A stretch of DNA of 64,000 nt. It comes from an uncultured Duncaniella sp. (GTDB lineage: Bacteria; Bacteroidota; Bacteroidia; Bacteroidales; Muribaculaceae). The notes below the pieces were generated by a model, which made no database searches, had not been told where the DNA came from, and saw only the letters and a list, made by a program, of their open reading frames with translations. Location of the stretch: NCBI GenBank assembly GCA_910586665.1, contig CAJUIX010000001.1:124001-188000 (forward strand), read 5' to 3'. Positions 29,960 through 37,550 of this stretch are shown here, piece by piece. Numbering within the stretch: position 1 is the first letter of the stretch; each line of letters starts with the position of its first letter. The position numbers were made by a program, and so were the translations under genes.

Positions 29960-32008
29960 TTAAAAAATTGAATAATCGTTTGTCTGGTATGCGTCCACCG
30001 CATCGCCCTGACGTGTTACAGGTATTTCCACGGTTTCGACCTCTAAAGCCTCGATGTCGGCCGCGGCCAGCCGCTTGCGGCTCCTGTTGTCTTTGTGCTG
30101 GCCCCGGCTGTCGGTCAGCATCAGTCTGTCCTCCATGCACGCGCCCAGCGCCGGGGTGCGGTAGATCGGCAGTTCCGCGGCGCGCTCGATCGTGCGTTTC
30201 GCTCCCTGGTAGTGTTGTGCGAGCCGGCGCCCAGTCTCGGCCTCTAATGCCACGTTATAGTCGCGCACTCGCTGGAGCTGTTCTGCGTCGCCCGGCTTGC
30301 GGTCGGCAAGCGCCATTGGCTGCACGTATTTTTCCTCAAGCATATAGCGGCGTGTGCCGTCCTCGCTAACTGCCAGTACATCGTGCAGGTCGTCGGGGTC
30401 ATATCGCACCGTCCAGCGCTCTGAGGCATAGTCCCTGAATGTCAGGTCGAAGCAGTCATAATCACGCTTCACGCCTAAAATAGTGGGGCGTAGGCCGCAA
30501 CCCTCCAGCACGTTCTTAAAGCCTGTTTCAGCGCCGAAGTTCAGCAGGTACATTTCGCGGCTCATAGGCAGGGTGTGTTCGGGTTTGAGGTTGGCGAGTT
30601 TTTCCATGAGCGCGCCGATTTTCTGCATGCGTTCCAGCCGCATCATTTCATCTATTTGTGCACGGACTCCGACTTCATCGGGGAAGCTGTGCCGGCGGCG
30701 GTTCAGGGCCTCGCTGTTAGGCTGGCGCTTCGGGTTGGTGGTCACGCCGTAGCCGCCCCAGTTCGGGCACAACTGGCAGTATGTCGTATTGAGGTGGTTG
30801 AAATACGGCTCGACCGGCTTCGCCTTGGCATTGTGTGCCTGTGCCGGTATCACCTTGTCGCCCAAAACGGCGTAGAGTTCGGTCATGGTCTTTATCGCGT
30901 AGCGGTCGCTCTGCACCTGGTTGTATCTCAGCATCTGTCCTGTCAGCTCCCGGCTGTGGATCGCGGCGTTCCTCAATGCCGCTTTTATCAGTTCCGGGCA
31001 CTCATGGTCGCCGACGGCGTAGCCCATAGGGTAGTCCACGCACGGATCAAGCACCACCACGATTGTAAGACGGTTTGTGTAGGTCGTCACGTTGTGCCCC
31101 TTTTTGTCTGTCCGCGTTTTCTGGTAGAGCAGCTCCACCGTCCAGCCGTCGAGCGAGCACATCAGGAATGGCGCGGTCGGGCGGCTCCGCTTCACCTGCA
31201 TGGTCTTTGTGTTGCGGAAGTTGGTAACACCCAGACGCCCGGCGGCCGCCTCTAATTGCAGCTTCTCGCGCCATACGCCCACGGCTGCGGCGGTTATCAC
31301 TTTCCAACCTAACAACCGCGCCTTGGCGTTGTAGGCTTTCGCCACAACCGTGTCCTGCACGTTGTTGGGGTTGCTTATCAGCGTGGCGAGATAGCCGGTC
31401 TGCTCATCGGTCAGCACCTTGCCGGCGTTGCCGTTCTGGAATTTGCCGGATATGAAACATTCGTAACCGTCGCGCACATACTCCGCGCATTTCATCGACA
31501 ACCGCCGGGGGCTGCCGGGCAGCGAGTGGGGGAAACGGTCGGCCAGACGCGGCAGGGCTGCCGCTGCTCTCGCCCAGAATTCTTTTGCCGCCACGGCTTT
31601 TTTGCCGGTGCGCTGCCGCTTGCTCACATGAGCCTCCCAGCAACGCCGGAACGCGTTCATGATCGCCGCGTTGCTCGCATACTCCATCACTTTGTCCTCG
31701 GGCAAATGCCGGCCGTCGTTCAGCGTGTAGCCCTGGAAAAAGTCAAAGGCCGCGCCGTCCGGCTCCACGGTGTCTATAAACTCCCGGCTCTCGGCCTGCT
31801 CTTTCAAGTCCGGCCAACGTCTGTAAACCTCAGTCCGCCATTTCAGCGGCAGGCTCTCAACATCGAACAAAGCCACACGACCGTTGCCGCCCTTTTGCAC
31901 CTGGCGCACCTGTCCTTTGCGTACAAGGGCTTTGAGGTTGGCCGTCGTTATCACACGCCCGGTCAGTTCCTCATGGCTTATACAAATTTTTCCGTCAATT
32001 ACCTCCAT
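29960..32008 (-). CDS. MuA-like DDE transposase
   Basis: The 682-residue protein has the MuA plan. An N-terminal winged-helix part (ISHEELTGRVITTANLKALVRKGQVRQV) is followed by end-binding domains (about 70-250) and an RNase H-like catalytic core. Catalytic acids are Asp287 (CSLDGWTVEL), Asp368 (QVQSDRYA) and Glu400 (AKPVEPYFNHLN), spaced as in MuA. A beta-barrel domain and a C-terminal tail that would contact the ATPase follow. It cuts phage ends and joins them to target DNA during integration and replication. It starts three bases after the preceding small gene and is 13 bp from the MuB-like gene. Confidence 0.96.
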   Translation of the reverse strand: MEVIDGKICISHEELTGRVITTANLKALVRKGQVRQVQKGGNGRVALFDVESLPLKWRTEVYRRWPDLKEQAESREFIDTVEPDGAAFDFFQGYTLNDGRHLPEDKVMEYASNAAIMNAFRRCWEAHVSKRQRTGKKAVAAKEFWARAAAALPRLADRFPHSLPGSPRRLSMKCAEYVRDGYECFISGKFQNGNAGKVLTDEQTGYLATLISNPNNVQDTVVAKAYNAKARLLGWKVITAAAVGVWREKLQLEAAAGRLGVTNFRNTKTMQVKRSRPTAPFLMCSLDGWTVELLYQKTRTDKKGHNVTTYTNRLTIVVVLDPCVDYPMGYAVGDHECPELIKAALRNAAIHSRELTGQMLRYNQVQSDRYAIKTMTELYAVLGDKVIPAQAHNAKAKPVEPYFNHLNTTYCQLCPNWGGYGVTTNPKRQPNSEALNRRRHSFPDEVGVRAQIDEMMRLERMQKIGALMEKLANLKPEHTLPMSREMYLLNFGAETGFKNVLEGCGLRPTILGVKRDYDCFDLTFRDYASERWTVRYDPDDLHDVLAVSEDGTRRYMLEEKYVQPMALADRKPGDAEQLQRVRDYNVALEAETGRRLAQHYQGAKRTIERAAELPIYRTPALGACMEDRLMLTDSRGQHKDNRSRKRLAAADIEALEVETVEIPVTRQGDAVDAYQTNDYSIF

Positions 32009-32010
32009 AG

Positions 32011-32400
32011 TTACAGGTTTTCAGCATAAAGTTGGAGCTCCGCAAGCTCTGGAAATTTTTCTATCTGGCGGCGTCCTATCACCGCCCCATGACGGTTATA
32101 CACCACCGCTGCGCCGGTGTGCTTGTCTATCTCCAGACGCACGCCGTTGTCGAAATTCTGGACCATGAGTTCACGGCCGTCCTCTGTCCTGTTGTGCAGC
32201 GTCTCACACTCCGGGCAATGGTGCATGGGCTTGGCGCCGTACACCCTTACCGCTGTATAGCGGATCTTCTTTGCCGCCGGGCTGTTGCGCTGGTAGGTCA
32301 GCGCAAGATACACGGTTTTCTCTTTCACGTTGAACGACTTGGCGAGTTTCGCCGTCGTTTCCTCCGTTGCGTCGATGTAATGTTCAAATGTTGTTCTCAT
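32011..32400 (-). CDS. Early HTH protein with Cys pair
   Basis: This 129-residue protein has an N-terminal helix-turn-helix (TAKLAKSFNVKEKTVYLALTYQ, about 16-37) and a Cys/His motif (HHCPECETLHN, about 60-70). The C-terminal strand-rich part (VRLEIDKHTGAAVVYNRHG) is of unknown fold. In Mu the gene next to the transposase on the repressor side is ner, a small regulator; this one occupies that place and could repress the early promoter. That is inference. GTAAAAGGAT adjoins its ATG. Confidence 0.6.
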   Translation of the reverse strand: MRTTFEHYIDATEETTAKLAKSFNVKEKTVYLALTYQRNSPAAKKIRYTAVRVYGAKPMHHCPECETLHNRTEDGRELMVQNFDNGVRLEIDKHTGAAVVYNRHGAVIGRRQIEKFPELAELQLYAENL

Positions 32401-32406
32401 ATCCTT

Positions 32407-32619
32407 TTACTTTTTGATTTTTTCTGTGTACTGGTCGTCAAACCATGTTGCTGCCTGAGCTTCGACCCATGAGGTGCCGCAACAGCCTTGCGTTACGATT
32501 ATTGCCGTGGTGCCGTCTATCTGATAGGCGAACATTTCGTCCTCTCCGTTTATCGTTTCTACGAAGTCGGGCAGCTTTGACCACTCCCGGAACCCGACGT
32601 TTAGTTTGATTGCTTCCAT
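32407..32619 (-). CDS. Hypothetical early protein (70 aa)
   Basis: The protein begins MEAIKLNVGFREWSKLPDFVE and contains GTTAIIVTQGCCGTSWVEAQAATWFDD. It is acidic, with a hydrophobic strand in the centre. It is preceded by TAAAAGGACA two bases before the ATG and lies in the early operon between two other small genes. No family was recognised. Confidence 0.5.
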   Translation of the reverse strand: MEAIKLNVGFREWSKLPDFVETINGEDEMFAYQIDGTTAIIVTQGCCGTSWVEAQAATWFDDQYTEKIKK

Positions 32620-32626
32620 TGTCCTT

Positions 32627-32827
32627 TTATTTCAGCTCGTTAATTCTTATTTTGTCACAGCCGTATGACAGCCTGAGGCTGTACCGCATGTTTTCCACGA
32701 AAAAGTCGGGTGCCGTAAACACAAGCCCGGTTTCCTCGCTGTATGAGAATGCCACCTTTTGCAGCATCAGGTAGAAGCACACCACCTGCCGGTAGTTCTC
32801 TGCTCGCCATTCTTTGATTTCGTCCAT
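32627..32827 (-). CDS. First early protein, hypothetical (66 aa)
   Basis: This is the first frame after the early promoter. It starts MDEIKEWRAENYRQVVCFYLMLQKV and has a beta-rich end with VENMRYSLRLSYG. GTAAAAGGAC is directly next to its ATG. A protein made first after derepression could be a host-takeover or regulatory factor. No family was recognised. Confidence 0.5.
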   Translation of the reverse strand: MDEIKEWRAENYRQVVCFYLMLQKVAFSYSEETGLVFTAPDFFVENMRYSLRLSYGCDKIRINELK

Positions 32828-32868
32828 GTCCTTTTACTCGTTTTTATGGTTTTACGTCCGTGCTTTCC

Positions 32869-32899
32869 TTGGCTGCCTGCCGCTTTTTTTGTATCTTTG
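32869..32899 (+). promoter_or_regulatory. Repressor promoter
   Basis: TTG (32869-32871), 20 bases, then TATCTTTG (32892-32899) gives a near-consensus plus-strand promoter. A leader of about 95 bases with two operator-like sites leads to the repressor ATG at 33001. Confidence 0.55.
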
Positions 32900-32925
32900 G
32901 CGGCTGTAACCGTGGTAACACGCTG

Positions 32926-32957
32926 CAAAGATAAGAGAAAATTTTCTCATACAAAAA
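32926..32957 (-). promoter_or_regulatory. Early operon promoter overlapping an operator
   Basis: On the minus strand TATCTTTG (32933-32926) is a full -7 consensus and TTTTTG lies 18 bases upstream. The spacer contains the 14-base palindrome GAGAAAATTTTCTC (32935-32948), so a repressor bound there would block this promoter. Confidence 0.6.
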
Positions 32958-32999
32958 TTTCAATGCGATTTTTTTCTCTTGAACATAAAATTTTCTCAT
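32935..32999. promoter_or_regulatory. Operator region of the lysogeny switch
   Basis: GAGAAAATTTTCTC at 32935-32948 is a perfect palindrome. The sequence AAAATTTTCTCAT occurs at 32938-32950 and again at 32987-32999, immediately before the repressor ATG. Two related sites in a divergent promoter region suggest repression of the early operon and autoregulation. Confidence 0.6.
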
Positions 33000-33000
33000 C

Positions 33001-33420
33001 ATGTTAAACCGACTCAAGCAATATATCGAGGCTAAAGGCATGACAGTAGCTTACGTGGAGAAGATGCTGGGCATGTCAAACGGAGCTCTATCTAAGCCCA
33101 TTAAAAACCACACCGCAATAGGTAGCGATAAGTTAGAAAATATTCTCGCATTCTGTGGAGACCTTTCTCTCAAATGGCTGTTTACAGGTCAAGGGGAGAT
33201 GCTAAATGTAGATGGGTATAAGCCTACTTTGGTCTCTGGGGAGAATGCCGCAATGATTGAAAACAATCTCCTCAAATTGATGCTTCTTGAAAAGGAAACG
33301 ACCATCTTACAACAAGCAAAAGAGATTGGCAGACTGGAACAACGCATCAAAGAGCTCACGCAAAGGCTGGAAAAAACTGTTGGCGATGCGAGCACCGGCG
33401 ATACTGCAAATGTCGGTTAG
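33001..33420 (+). CDS. Prophage repressor (XRE-type HTH)
   Basis: The 139-residue protein has an N-terminal helix-turn-helix (EAKGMTVAYVEKMLGMSNGALSKPIKNHTAIG, about 12-43) of the kind seen in Bacteroidales phage repressors. The segment ENILAFCGDLSLKWLFTGQGEMLN is typical of these regulators. The C-terminal third is a coiled coil (EKETTILQQAKEIGRLEQRIKELTQRLEK) that would dimerise it. No peptidase domain is present, so induction is not by RecA-driven self-cleavage. It faces the early operon, with operators in between, as in Mu. Confidence 0.85.
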   Translation: MLNRLKQYIEAKGMTVAYVEKMLGMSNGALSKPIKNHTAIGSDKLENILAFCGDLSLKWLFTGQGEMLNVDGYKPTLVSGENAAMIENNLLKLMLLEKETTILQQAKEIGRLEQRIKELTQRLEKTVGDASTGDTANVG

Positions 33421-33470
33421 GCGGCTATGCTCCTGCGTTCACACGTGCCCTCCGCATACTCCCCTTTAAG

Positions 33471-33491
33471 CCCTCTAAATAGGGGTTTTCA
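33471..33491 (+). terminator. Terminator-like hairpin after the repressor gene
   Basis: CCCCT (33471-33475) pairs with AGGGG (33481-33485) across a five-base loop, and TTTT follows. The stem is short, so efficiency is doubtful, but the place 50 bases after the repressor stop fits. Confidence 0.4.
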
Positions 33492-33677
33492 GCGTTTTTT
33501 CACTGCTTTTTCAGTTGTTAAGCGCATTAAACACCATATATCAGACACTTAGCAGATTTTCAAGGGCAAATTTAAAGGGGGCGATTTTGGTATTAAAGGG
33601 GGTGTTAAACGCTAAAAATCGCCGTTTTGATTGCCGATTTTGTCCGTATGGGGGTGCGAACCTATGCGACAAAGTAC

Positions 33678-33701
33678 CCCCAACTGTATCCCCAACTGTA
33701 T
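33678..33701 (+). repeat. 12-base tandem repeat CCCCAACTGTAT x2
   Basis: Two perfect copies (33678-33689, 33690-33701) are followed by a third partial copy (CCCCAAC, 33702-33708). It lies in the non-coding phage end region. Role unknown. Confidence 0.8.
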
Positions 33702-34122
33702 CCCCAACCCCATTTTTCAAACGAAACGTGCACGATTTTCACCCCTCCCCCACCCCTCGATTTCGCACCTCGGAGCAGTGCGCCGCCACCCCCATTTAAC
33801 AGCCGATTTAACACCTTGCACCACCCCACACGTCCGCCGCATCACTCGCGCCGATGAACGCGCACCATGCGCCGCTCCCCTACCCTGCCGACCAACCAGC
33901 ACAATGCCCCACAAACGCCGTAAACGCCTGTATTTCGCGCCCTCTGCGCCTCTGCCAGCGGTTGATGCAGCCACACAACGAAAACGGCCACACAGCCGGC
34001 GAAAACCAGCCATGCAGCCGCACGATATTAAAGCCAATTAAAGCCCGATTAAACCTGCGTTAAACGCCGATTAAACGGACGGCCCAAAAAATTCAAGTAC
34101 AATTCAACCGAATTCAACTTTT

Positions 34123-34138
34123 TGCACGCTTCGTTTTT
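34123..34138. repeat. Candidate transposase end site 2
   Basis: TGCACGCTTCGTTTTT resembles TGCTCGCTTCGTTTTC at 34215-34230 in 14 of 16 bases, in the same orientation and 92 bases further inside. Repeated sites near a terminus are expected for MuA-like transposases. Confidence 0.55.
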
Positions 34139-34214
34139 CCGTGCCGTTCCACTCCCCCACCCCACATCATCAATCATATCAGTGAGTTACGCGACCGACC
34201 GACATTCACACCGA

Positions 34215-34230
34215 TGCTCGCTTCGTTTTC
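34215..34230. repeat. Candidate transposase end site 1 (terminal)
   Basis: TGCTCGCTTCGTTTTC ends seven bases before the inferred phage terminus at 34237. Together with its copy at 34123-34138 it is the best candidate for a transposase recognition sequence in the window. Confidence 0.55.
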
Positions 34231-34522
34231 ATGCCCATATAAATTTGTTAATCTCCCTCAGGGCCATCGGGGGCACGGGGAGTTCGGGAAGAAGCTCGAG
34301 GAGACGACGCTCCATGCCTATGACTCTCAGGAGGGAGATGAAGTTGTTCATAGTCATATTCGGATTCTTACCCTGCTCGAAATGGCTGATGGTCGTGTAG
34401 CTGACGCCGGACTTTTCAGCAAGCTCCCGCTGACTCAGCCGAGAGGCGAGGCGATAGTCCTTCATCCGGGAGGCAAGAGTCTCGAGGATAGTCATATTTG
34501 TGATGTAGTTCCTGTCAATCAT
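34229..34522 (-). pseudogene. HipB-like XRE regulator, truncated by the prophage end
   Basis: The frame encodes a helix-turn-helix protein (ASRLSQRELAEKSGVSYTTISHFEQGKNPNMTMNNFISLLRVIG) of the HipB type, ending in the conserved-looking LLPELPVPPMALREINK. After Ile at 34238 the frame enters phage DNA and stops after Trp-Ala. Family members known to me continue with a short basic tail and are usually followed by hipA. Here the rest of the gene, and any hipA, would lie beyond the other phage end. Up to 95 host residues, including the whole DNA-binding domain, remain. ATG 34522 or 34495 could be the start. A TATATTTG -7 box lies upstream on the minus strand (34555-34548). Confidence 0.65.
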
Positions 34523-34628
34523 AGTTTAATATATTACTACTTGGCTGCAAATATAGCAATAAATATCCATATATTACACCATAATTCGCGTTTTACTTTT
34601 TCGCACTATTTCGGGGTGCTGGGTGGAT

Positions 34629-34636
34629 TAACTTTG
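34629..34636 (+). promoter_or_regulatory. -7 box upstream of the gene at 34659
   Basis: TAACTTTG is an exact TAnnTTTG match 22 bases before the ATG. No TTTG element is seen at the right distance upstream. Confidence 0.45.
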
Positions 34637-34658
34637 TGGAAATTTAATCCCAGAAATT

Positions 34659-35267
34659 ATGCAGAACAATAAAAAGGACATGAAAAGAGAAATGACAGCC
34701 ATGAAAAGAGACAAAACCCACAACACAGATGCTTCAACGCCGACATTTCCAGTATCAAAGAAGTTTTTCAGCTACATCCGCGAGCGCATCGGTGATGCTT
34801 GCAAGGTGTATGCCGGCGGTCTCACAGGAGATGACAACACTCACGGCAGCGAGGATATTTTTGCAGCAAGCATGGCTGCTGTCGAGGCTTACATTTCCGA
34901 GGGACGGACGCCTGAAGAGGGCGCGCCGGCTCCCGTAAGGATGATTTTAGCCCTGCTACGCCCCGAGATAGACCGTGCGGCCAAGCGCTCGGCCTCGGCA
35001 CGTCTGCGCGCTGCCCGACGCAAAGCGGAGCGCGAGGCTGCCGCTGAAGAAGCTGCAACCGATAGGCCTGTCACCGAAAGACTTGCCGATGATGAGAATA
35101 TTGCTGATGAGGAGGCTATCGAGGAAGCCTTGGTTGACGAGGCTGCGAAACAATTAGTATCCTCCCTGATGACCCGCAGCGTGCGTCGAAGGATGCTCCG
35201 CGAAGAGAAACGCAGGCAGAAGAAAGGCTCACATAATAAGAAAGGACACCCTTCCGCCAGACGATGA
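34659..35267 (+). CDS. Hypothetical charged helical protein
   Basis: This 202-residue protein is rich in Arg, Glu, Ala and Lys. A folded-looking N-terminal part (KKFFSYIRERIGDACKVYAGGL; DIFAASMAAVEAYISEG; VRMILALLRPEIDRAAKRS) is followed by long charged helices and a basic tail. I recognise no family. A -7 box lies 22 bases before ATG 34659. The stop lies inside a stem-loop (35243-35283) that could end the transcript before the convergent pfp gene. It is host DNA, beyond the inferred phage end. Confidence 0.6.
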   Translation: MQNNKKDMKREMTAMKRDKTHNTDASTPTFPVSKKFFSYIRERIGDACKVYAGGLTGDDNTHGSEDIFAASMAAVEAYISEGRTPEEGAPAPVRMILALLRPEIDRAAKRSASARLRAARRKAEREAAAEEAATDRPVTERLADDENIADEEAIEEALVDEAAKQLVSSLMTRSVRRRMLREEKRRQKKGSHNKKGHPSARR

Positions 35268-35309
35268 CGCGGAAAGATGTCCTCAATGGGAATATGAAAT
35301 AATATCCTA

Positions 35310-36965
35310 TTAATATTTGCGGCGTTTCTGCTCGTAGACGAGAGTGAGCGAGGGCTGGTCGCACACCTCGGTCGGGCCGAAGTACTGAATCGGGCCGGGA
35401 TAGGTGTAGCAGGTGTTGCGCTTCCACTCGTCGCGCTGCTTTGCAAACTTGAGGAAGGGTGCGCCGTCAAGCTCTACGAGAGCCTTGCGAATCACGGGCT
35501 TCATCTCGCCGTGGCGACGCTCCATGTTCATCATCATAGTGATAGGTATACCGCCGGCAACCCAGTTGACGGGCGCGAAGGTAAGGTTGCGGAGGCTCGA
35601 CATATAGCCTGTCTTGCCGGCTGCGATGAGCGATGCGGCGGTGTAGCCGAGAGCGTAGCAGTAGTTGGCGTCGAAGTTCGAGGGATCGGCGCAGCGGCCT
35701 TCGTAGCCGAAGAAGTGGTGCATGGTCGAGTACTTGCCACAGTATTTGCCTTCGGCGGCGAGCTGCTCGAGTCGCTTGCCGACCATTTCTGAGAGAAGCT
35801 TCTCAGTCTCGATGAGCGAGACCTGCACGTTGCCGTGGGGGTCGCGGTCGAGGGTAAGCTGGCGAGCCACACCTGCGGGAAGCGACTCATAGGTCCTGGC
35901 ATTAGCCTCGCTGAGCTGCGAGATCACCCATGCGCGCTGCTCCTCGGGAGCCACGGTTGCAAACTCGTCGGCCTTGGCGGCAAGGAGGTCATTGAGCTCG
36001 GAGATAAGAGCCTTGACAGCGGGGATGAACTCGATGAGACCCTCGGGGATGAGGACCACGCCGTAGTTATTGCCGTCGGCGGCACGGAGAGCCACTGCGT
36101 CGGCGATTTCATTGACCACGTCGGCGAGGGTGAGGTTCTTGGCCTCTACCTCCTCGGAGATGATGCAGATGTTGGGCTGGCACTGGAGGGCACATTCGAG
36201 AGCGATGTGTGAGGCCGAGCGGCCCATGAGCTTGATGAAGTGCCAGTATTTCTTGGAAGAGTTGCAGTCGCGCTGGATGTTGCCGATGACCTCGGAGTAA
36301 ACCTTGGTGGCGGTGTCGAAACCGAAGGAGGTCTCAATCACGTTGTTCTTGAGGTCGCCGTCGATAGTCTTGGGCACACCGATCACCTGCACGCCGGCAC
36401 CGATTTCCTTATAATATTCGGCGAGGATGGCGGCATTGGTGTTGGAGTCGTCGCCGCCGATGATTACGAGCGCCTTGATGTCGAGCTCGCGGAGGATTTC
36501 AAGACCCTTGTCGAACTGCTCCTTGGTCTCGAGCTTGGTGCGGCCCGAACCGATGATGTCGAAACCGCCGGTGTTGCGATACTCGTCGATGATTTCTGAG
36601 GTGAGTTCTTTATAATTGTGGTCGACAAGACCGCCGGGGCCCATGAGGAAGCCATAGAGACGGCTCTTGCGATTGATTTTCTTGATGCCGTCGAAAAGAC
36701 CGCTGATGACATTGTGGCCGCCGGGGGCCTGGCCGCCTGAAAGAATCACACCGACATTGATAGGCTGGGCTGACTCACTCTCGGGAGCCTTTTCAAAACG
36801 GAGTTCGGGAAGACCGTAGGTGTTGGGGAACAGATTACGGATATCATCCTGGTTGTCGGCCGACTGGGTGGGCTGACCTTCTACAACTTTCACACCACCT
36901 GTAAGCACGATGGGAAGTTGGGGCTTGTAAGCCGCGCGGGCTTGCTGCAAAGCACTTTTTTTCAT
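35310..36965 (-). CDS. pfp: Pyrophosphate-dependent 6-phosphofructokinase
   Basis: The enzyme phosphorylates fructose 6-phosphate with pyrophosphate and works reversibly in glycolysis. The 551-residue length and motifs place it in the long PPi-dependent group: GGQAPGGHNVI near the start, GGDDSNTNA (the double Asp that excludes ATP) and PKTIDGDLKN with the catalytic Asp. MGRSASHIALECAL and PEGLIEF follow as in this family. The start at ATG 36965 gives MKKSALQQARAAY; upstream codons to 37016 are in an AT-rich leader. It is transcribed alone, convergent with the preceding gene. Such enzymes are usual in Bacteroidales, which conserve energy this way. Confidence 0.96.
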   Translation of the reverse strand: MKKSALQQARAAYKPQLPIVLTGGVKVVEGQPTQSADNQDDIRNLFPNTYGLPELRFEKAPESESAQPINVGVILSGGQAPGGHNVISGLFDGIKKINRKSRLYGFLMGPGGLVDHNYKELTSEIIDEYRNTGGFDIIGSGRTKLETKEQFDKGLEILRELDIKALVIIGGDDSNTNAAILAEYYKEIGAGVQVIGVPKTIDGDLKNNVIETSFGFDTATKVYSEVIGNIQRDCNSSKKYWHFIKLMGRSASHIALECALQCQPNICIISEEVEAKNLTLADVVNEIADAVALRAADGNNYGVVLIPEGLIEFIPAVKALISELNDLLAAKADEFATVAPEEQRAWVISQLSEANARTYESLPAGVARQLTLDRDPHGNVQVSLIETEKLLSEMVGKRLEQLAAEGKYCGKYSTMHHFFGYEGRCADPSNFDANYCYALGYTAASLIAAGKTGYMSSLRNLTFAPVNWVAGGIPITMMMNMERRHGEMKPVIRKALVELDGAPFLKFAKQRDEWKRNTCYTYPGPIQYFGPTEVCDQPSLTLVYEQKRRKY

Positions 36966-37550
36966 TTGTGTTCTATATAGAGTTACTTTAATGTCAACGA
37001 ATGATTGGAGAGACAAATGATTATAAAAGCCTTATCATAGACATTCACACTTGCAAAGTTCGCAATAATTTCGCAAAAAATCAATAGTGAGTCCTAATCA
37101 AAATTCCACTTATTTTGGCAGTAAGCGCCGCGGCGTTAAAATATGCAAAATATTGTAAATTGCACATATCCCGGCAAAGCGCGCAATCGGCTGTAAAAAT
37201 TAGCGTTTACGCCGCCGTTTTCAAAATCAAATTTAACATTTGTCTTTGCAGACTCGCCTTTTGTCGCCATATCAGCGACAGATTGGCCGCAGAATAGGGA
37301 TGAAAATAGTTAACTAATGTCAAATTTTGTATTTTTACAACCATTTAGAGCCTAAAATTTTAACACTCGCAAAATAAGTGCTAAATTCTGTTACATTCCC
37401 CTACAGAATCTTTAATAGCGCCCAACAGCCCAATCATCAACCGATTGCGATTTTGAGCGTAGAGATATTATGAGTAACTTTGCAATGTGAAAACAAATAT
37501 AGACCACCGTTTCACAGCTTTAAGAAATTAAGAATCATCAACAGACACCA
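36966..37550. other. AT-rich intergenic region between pfp and a peptidase gene
   Basis: About 580 bases contain no credible gene. They hold the pfp leader and, near the right end, a consensus promoter for the NlpC/P60 gene (37452-37482). Otherwise no repeat or RNA was recognised. Confidence 0.7.
37452..37482 (+). promoter_or_regulatory. Promoter of the NlpC/P60 gene
   Basis: TTTG (37452-37455), 19 bases, TAACTTTG (37475-37482) matches the Bacteroidales consensus completely. The predicted start near 37489 leaves a leader of about 60 bases. Confidence 0.75.

Larger units (their letters stand above)
1..34237. mobile_element. Mu-like transposable prophage, incomplete at the left window edge
   Basis: This block holds a MuA-like DDE transposase, a MuB-like AAA ATPase, a GemA-like protein, Mu-type head genes (gp29-like portal, MuF, gpG), a contractile tail set and a DGR. 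That combination is known from transposable phages of Bacteroidales such as the hankyphages. The repressor-side end is placed at 34237. There the phage would read TG inward, and a HipB-like host gene becomes a two-codon tail plus stop. The other end is outside the window, so the target duplication (predicted TATAA, 34238-34242) cannot be confirmed. No broken phage gene was seen, so the element may be active; that is inference. Confidence 0.93.
33492..34237. other. Non-coding phage end region
   Basis: About 750 bases between the repressor and the phage terminus have no credible gene; the open frames present have biased, low-complexity translations. The stretch holds TTAAAGGGGG twice (near 33573 and 33593), a 12-base tandem repeat (33678-33701), several TTAAAC motifs (33528, 33604, 34049-34072) and two copies of a candidate transposase site. 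Such a long terminal region is more than is found in Mu and may hold transposase-binding or enhancer elements. Confidence 0.6.

Noticed and set aside
33678..33708. CRISPR-like array from the 12-base repeats
   Set aside because: The repeats are too short, there are no spacers, and no cas gene is in the window.
33515..34041. Overlapping open frames in the phage end region
   Set aside because: Translations are Pro/His/Arg-rich and of low complexity, several frames are open at once, and no promoter or start context supports any of them.
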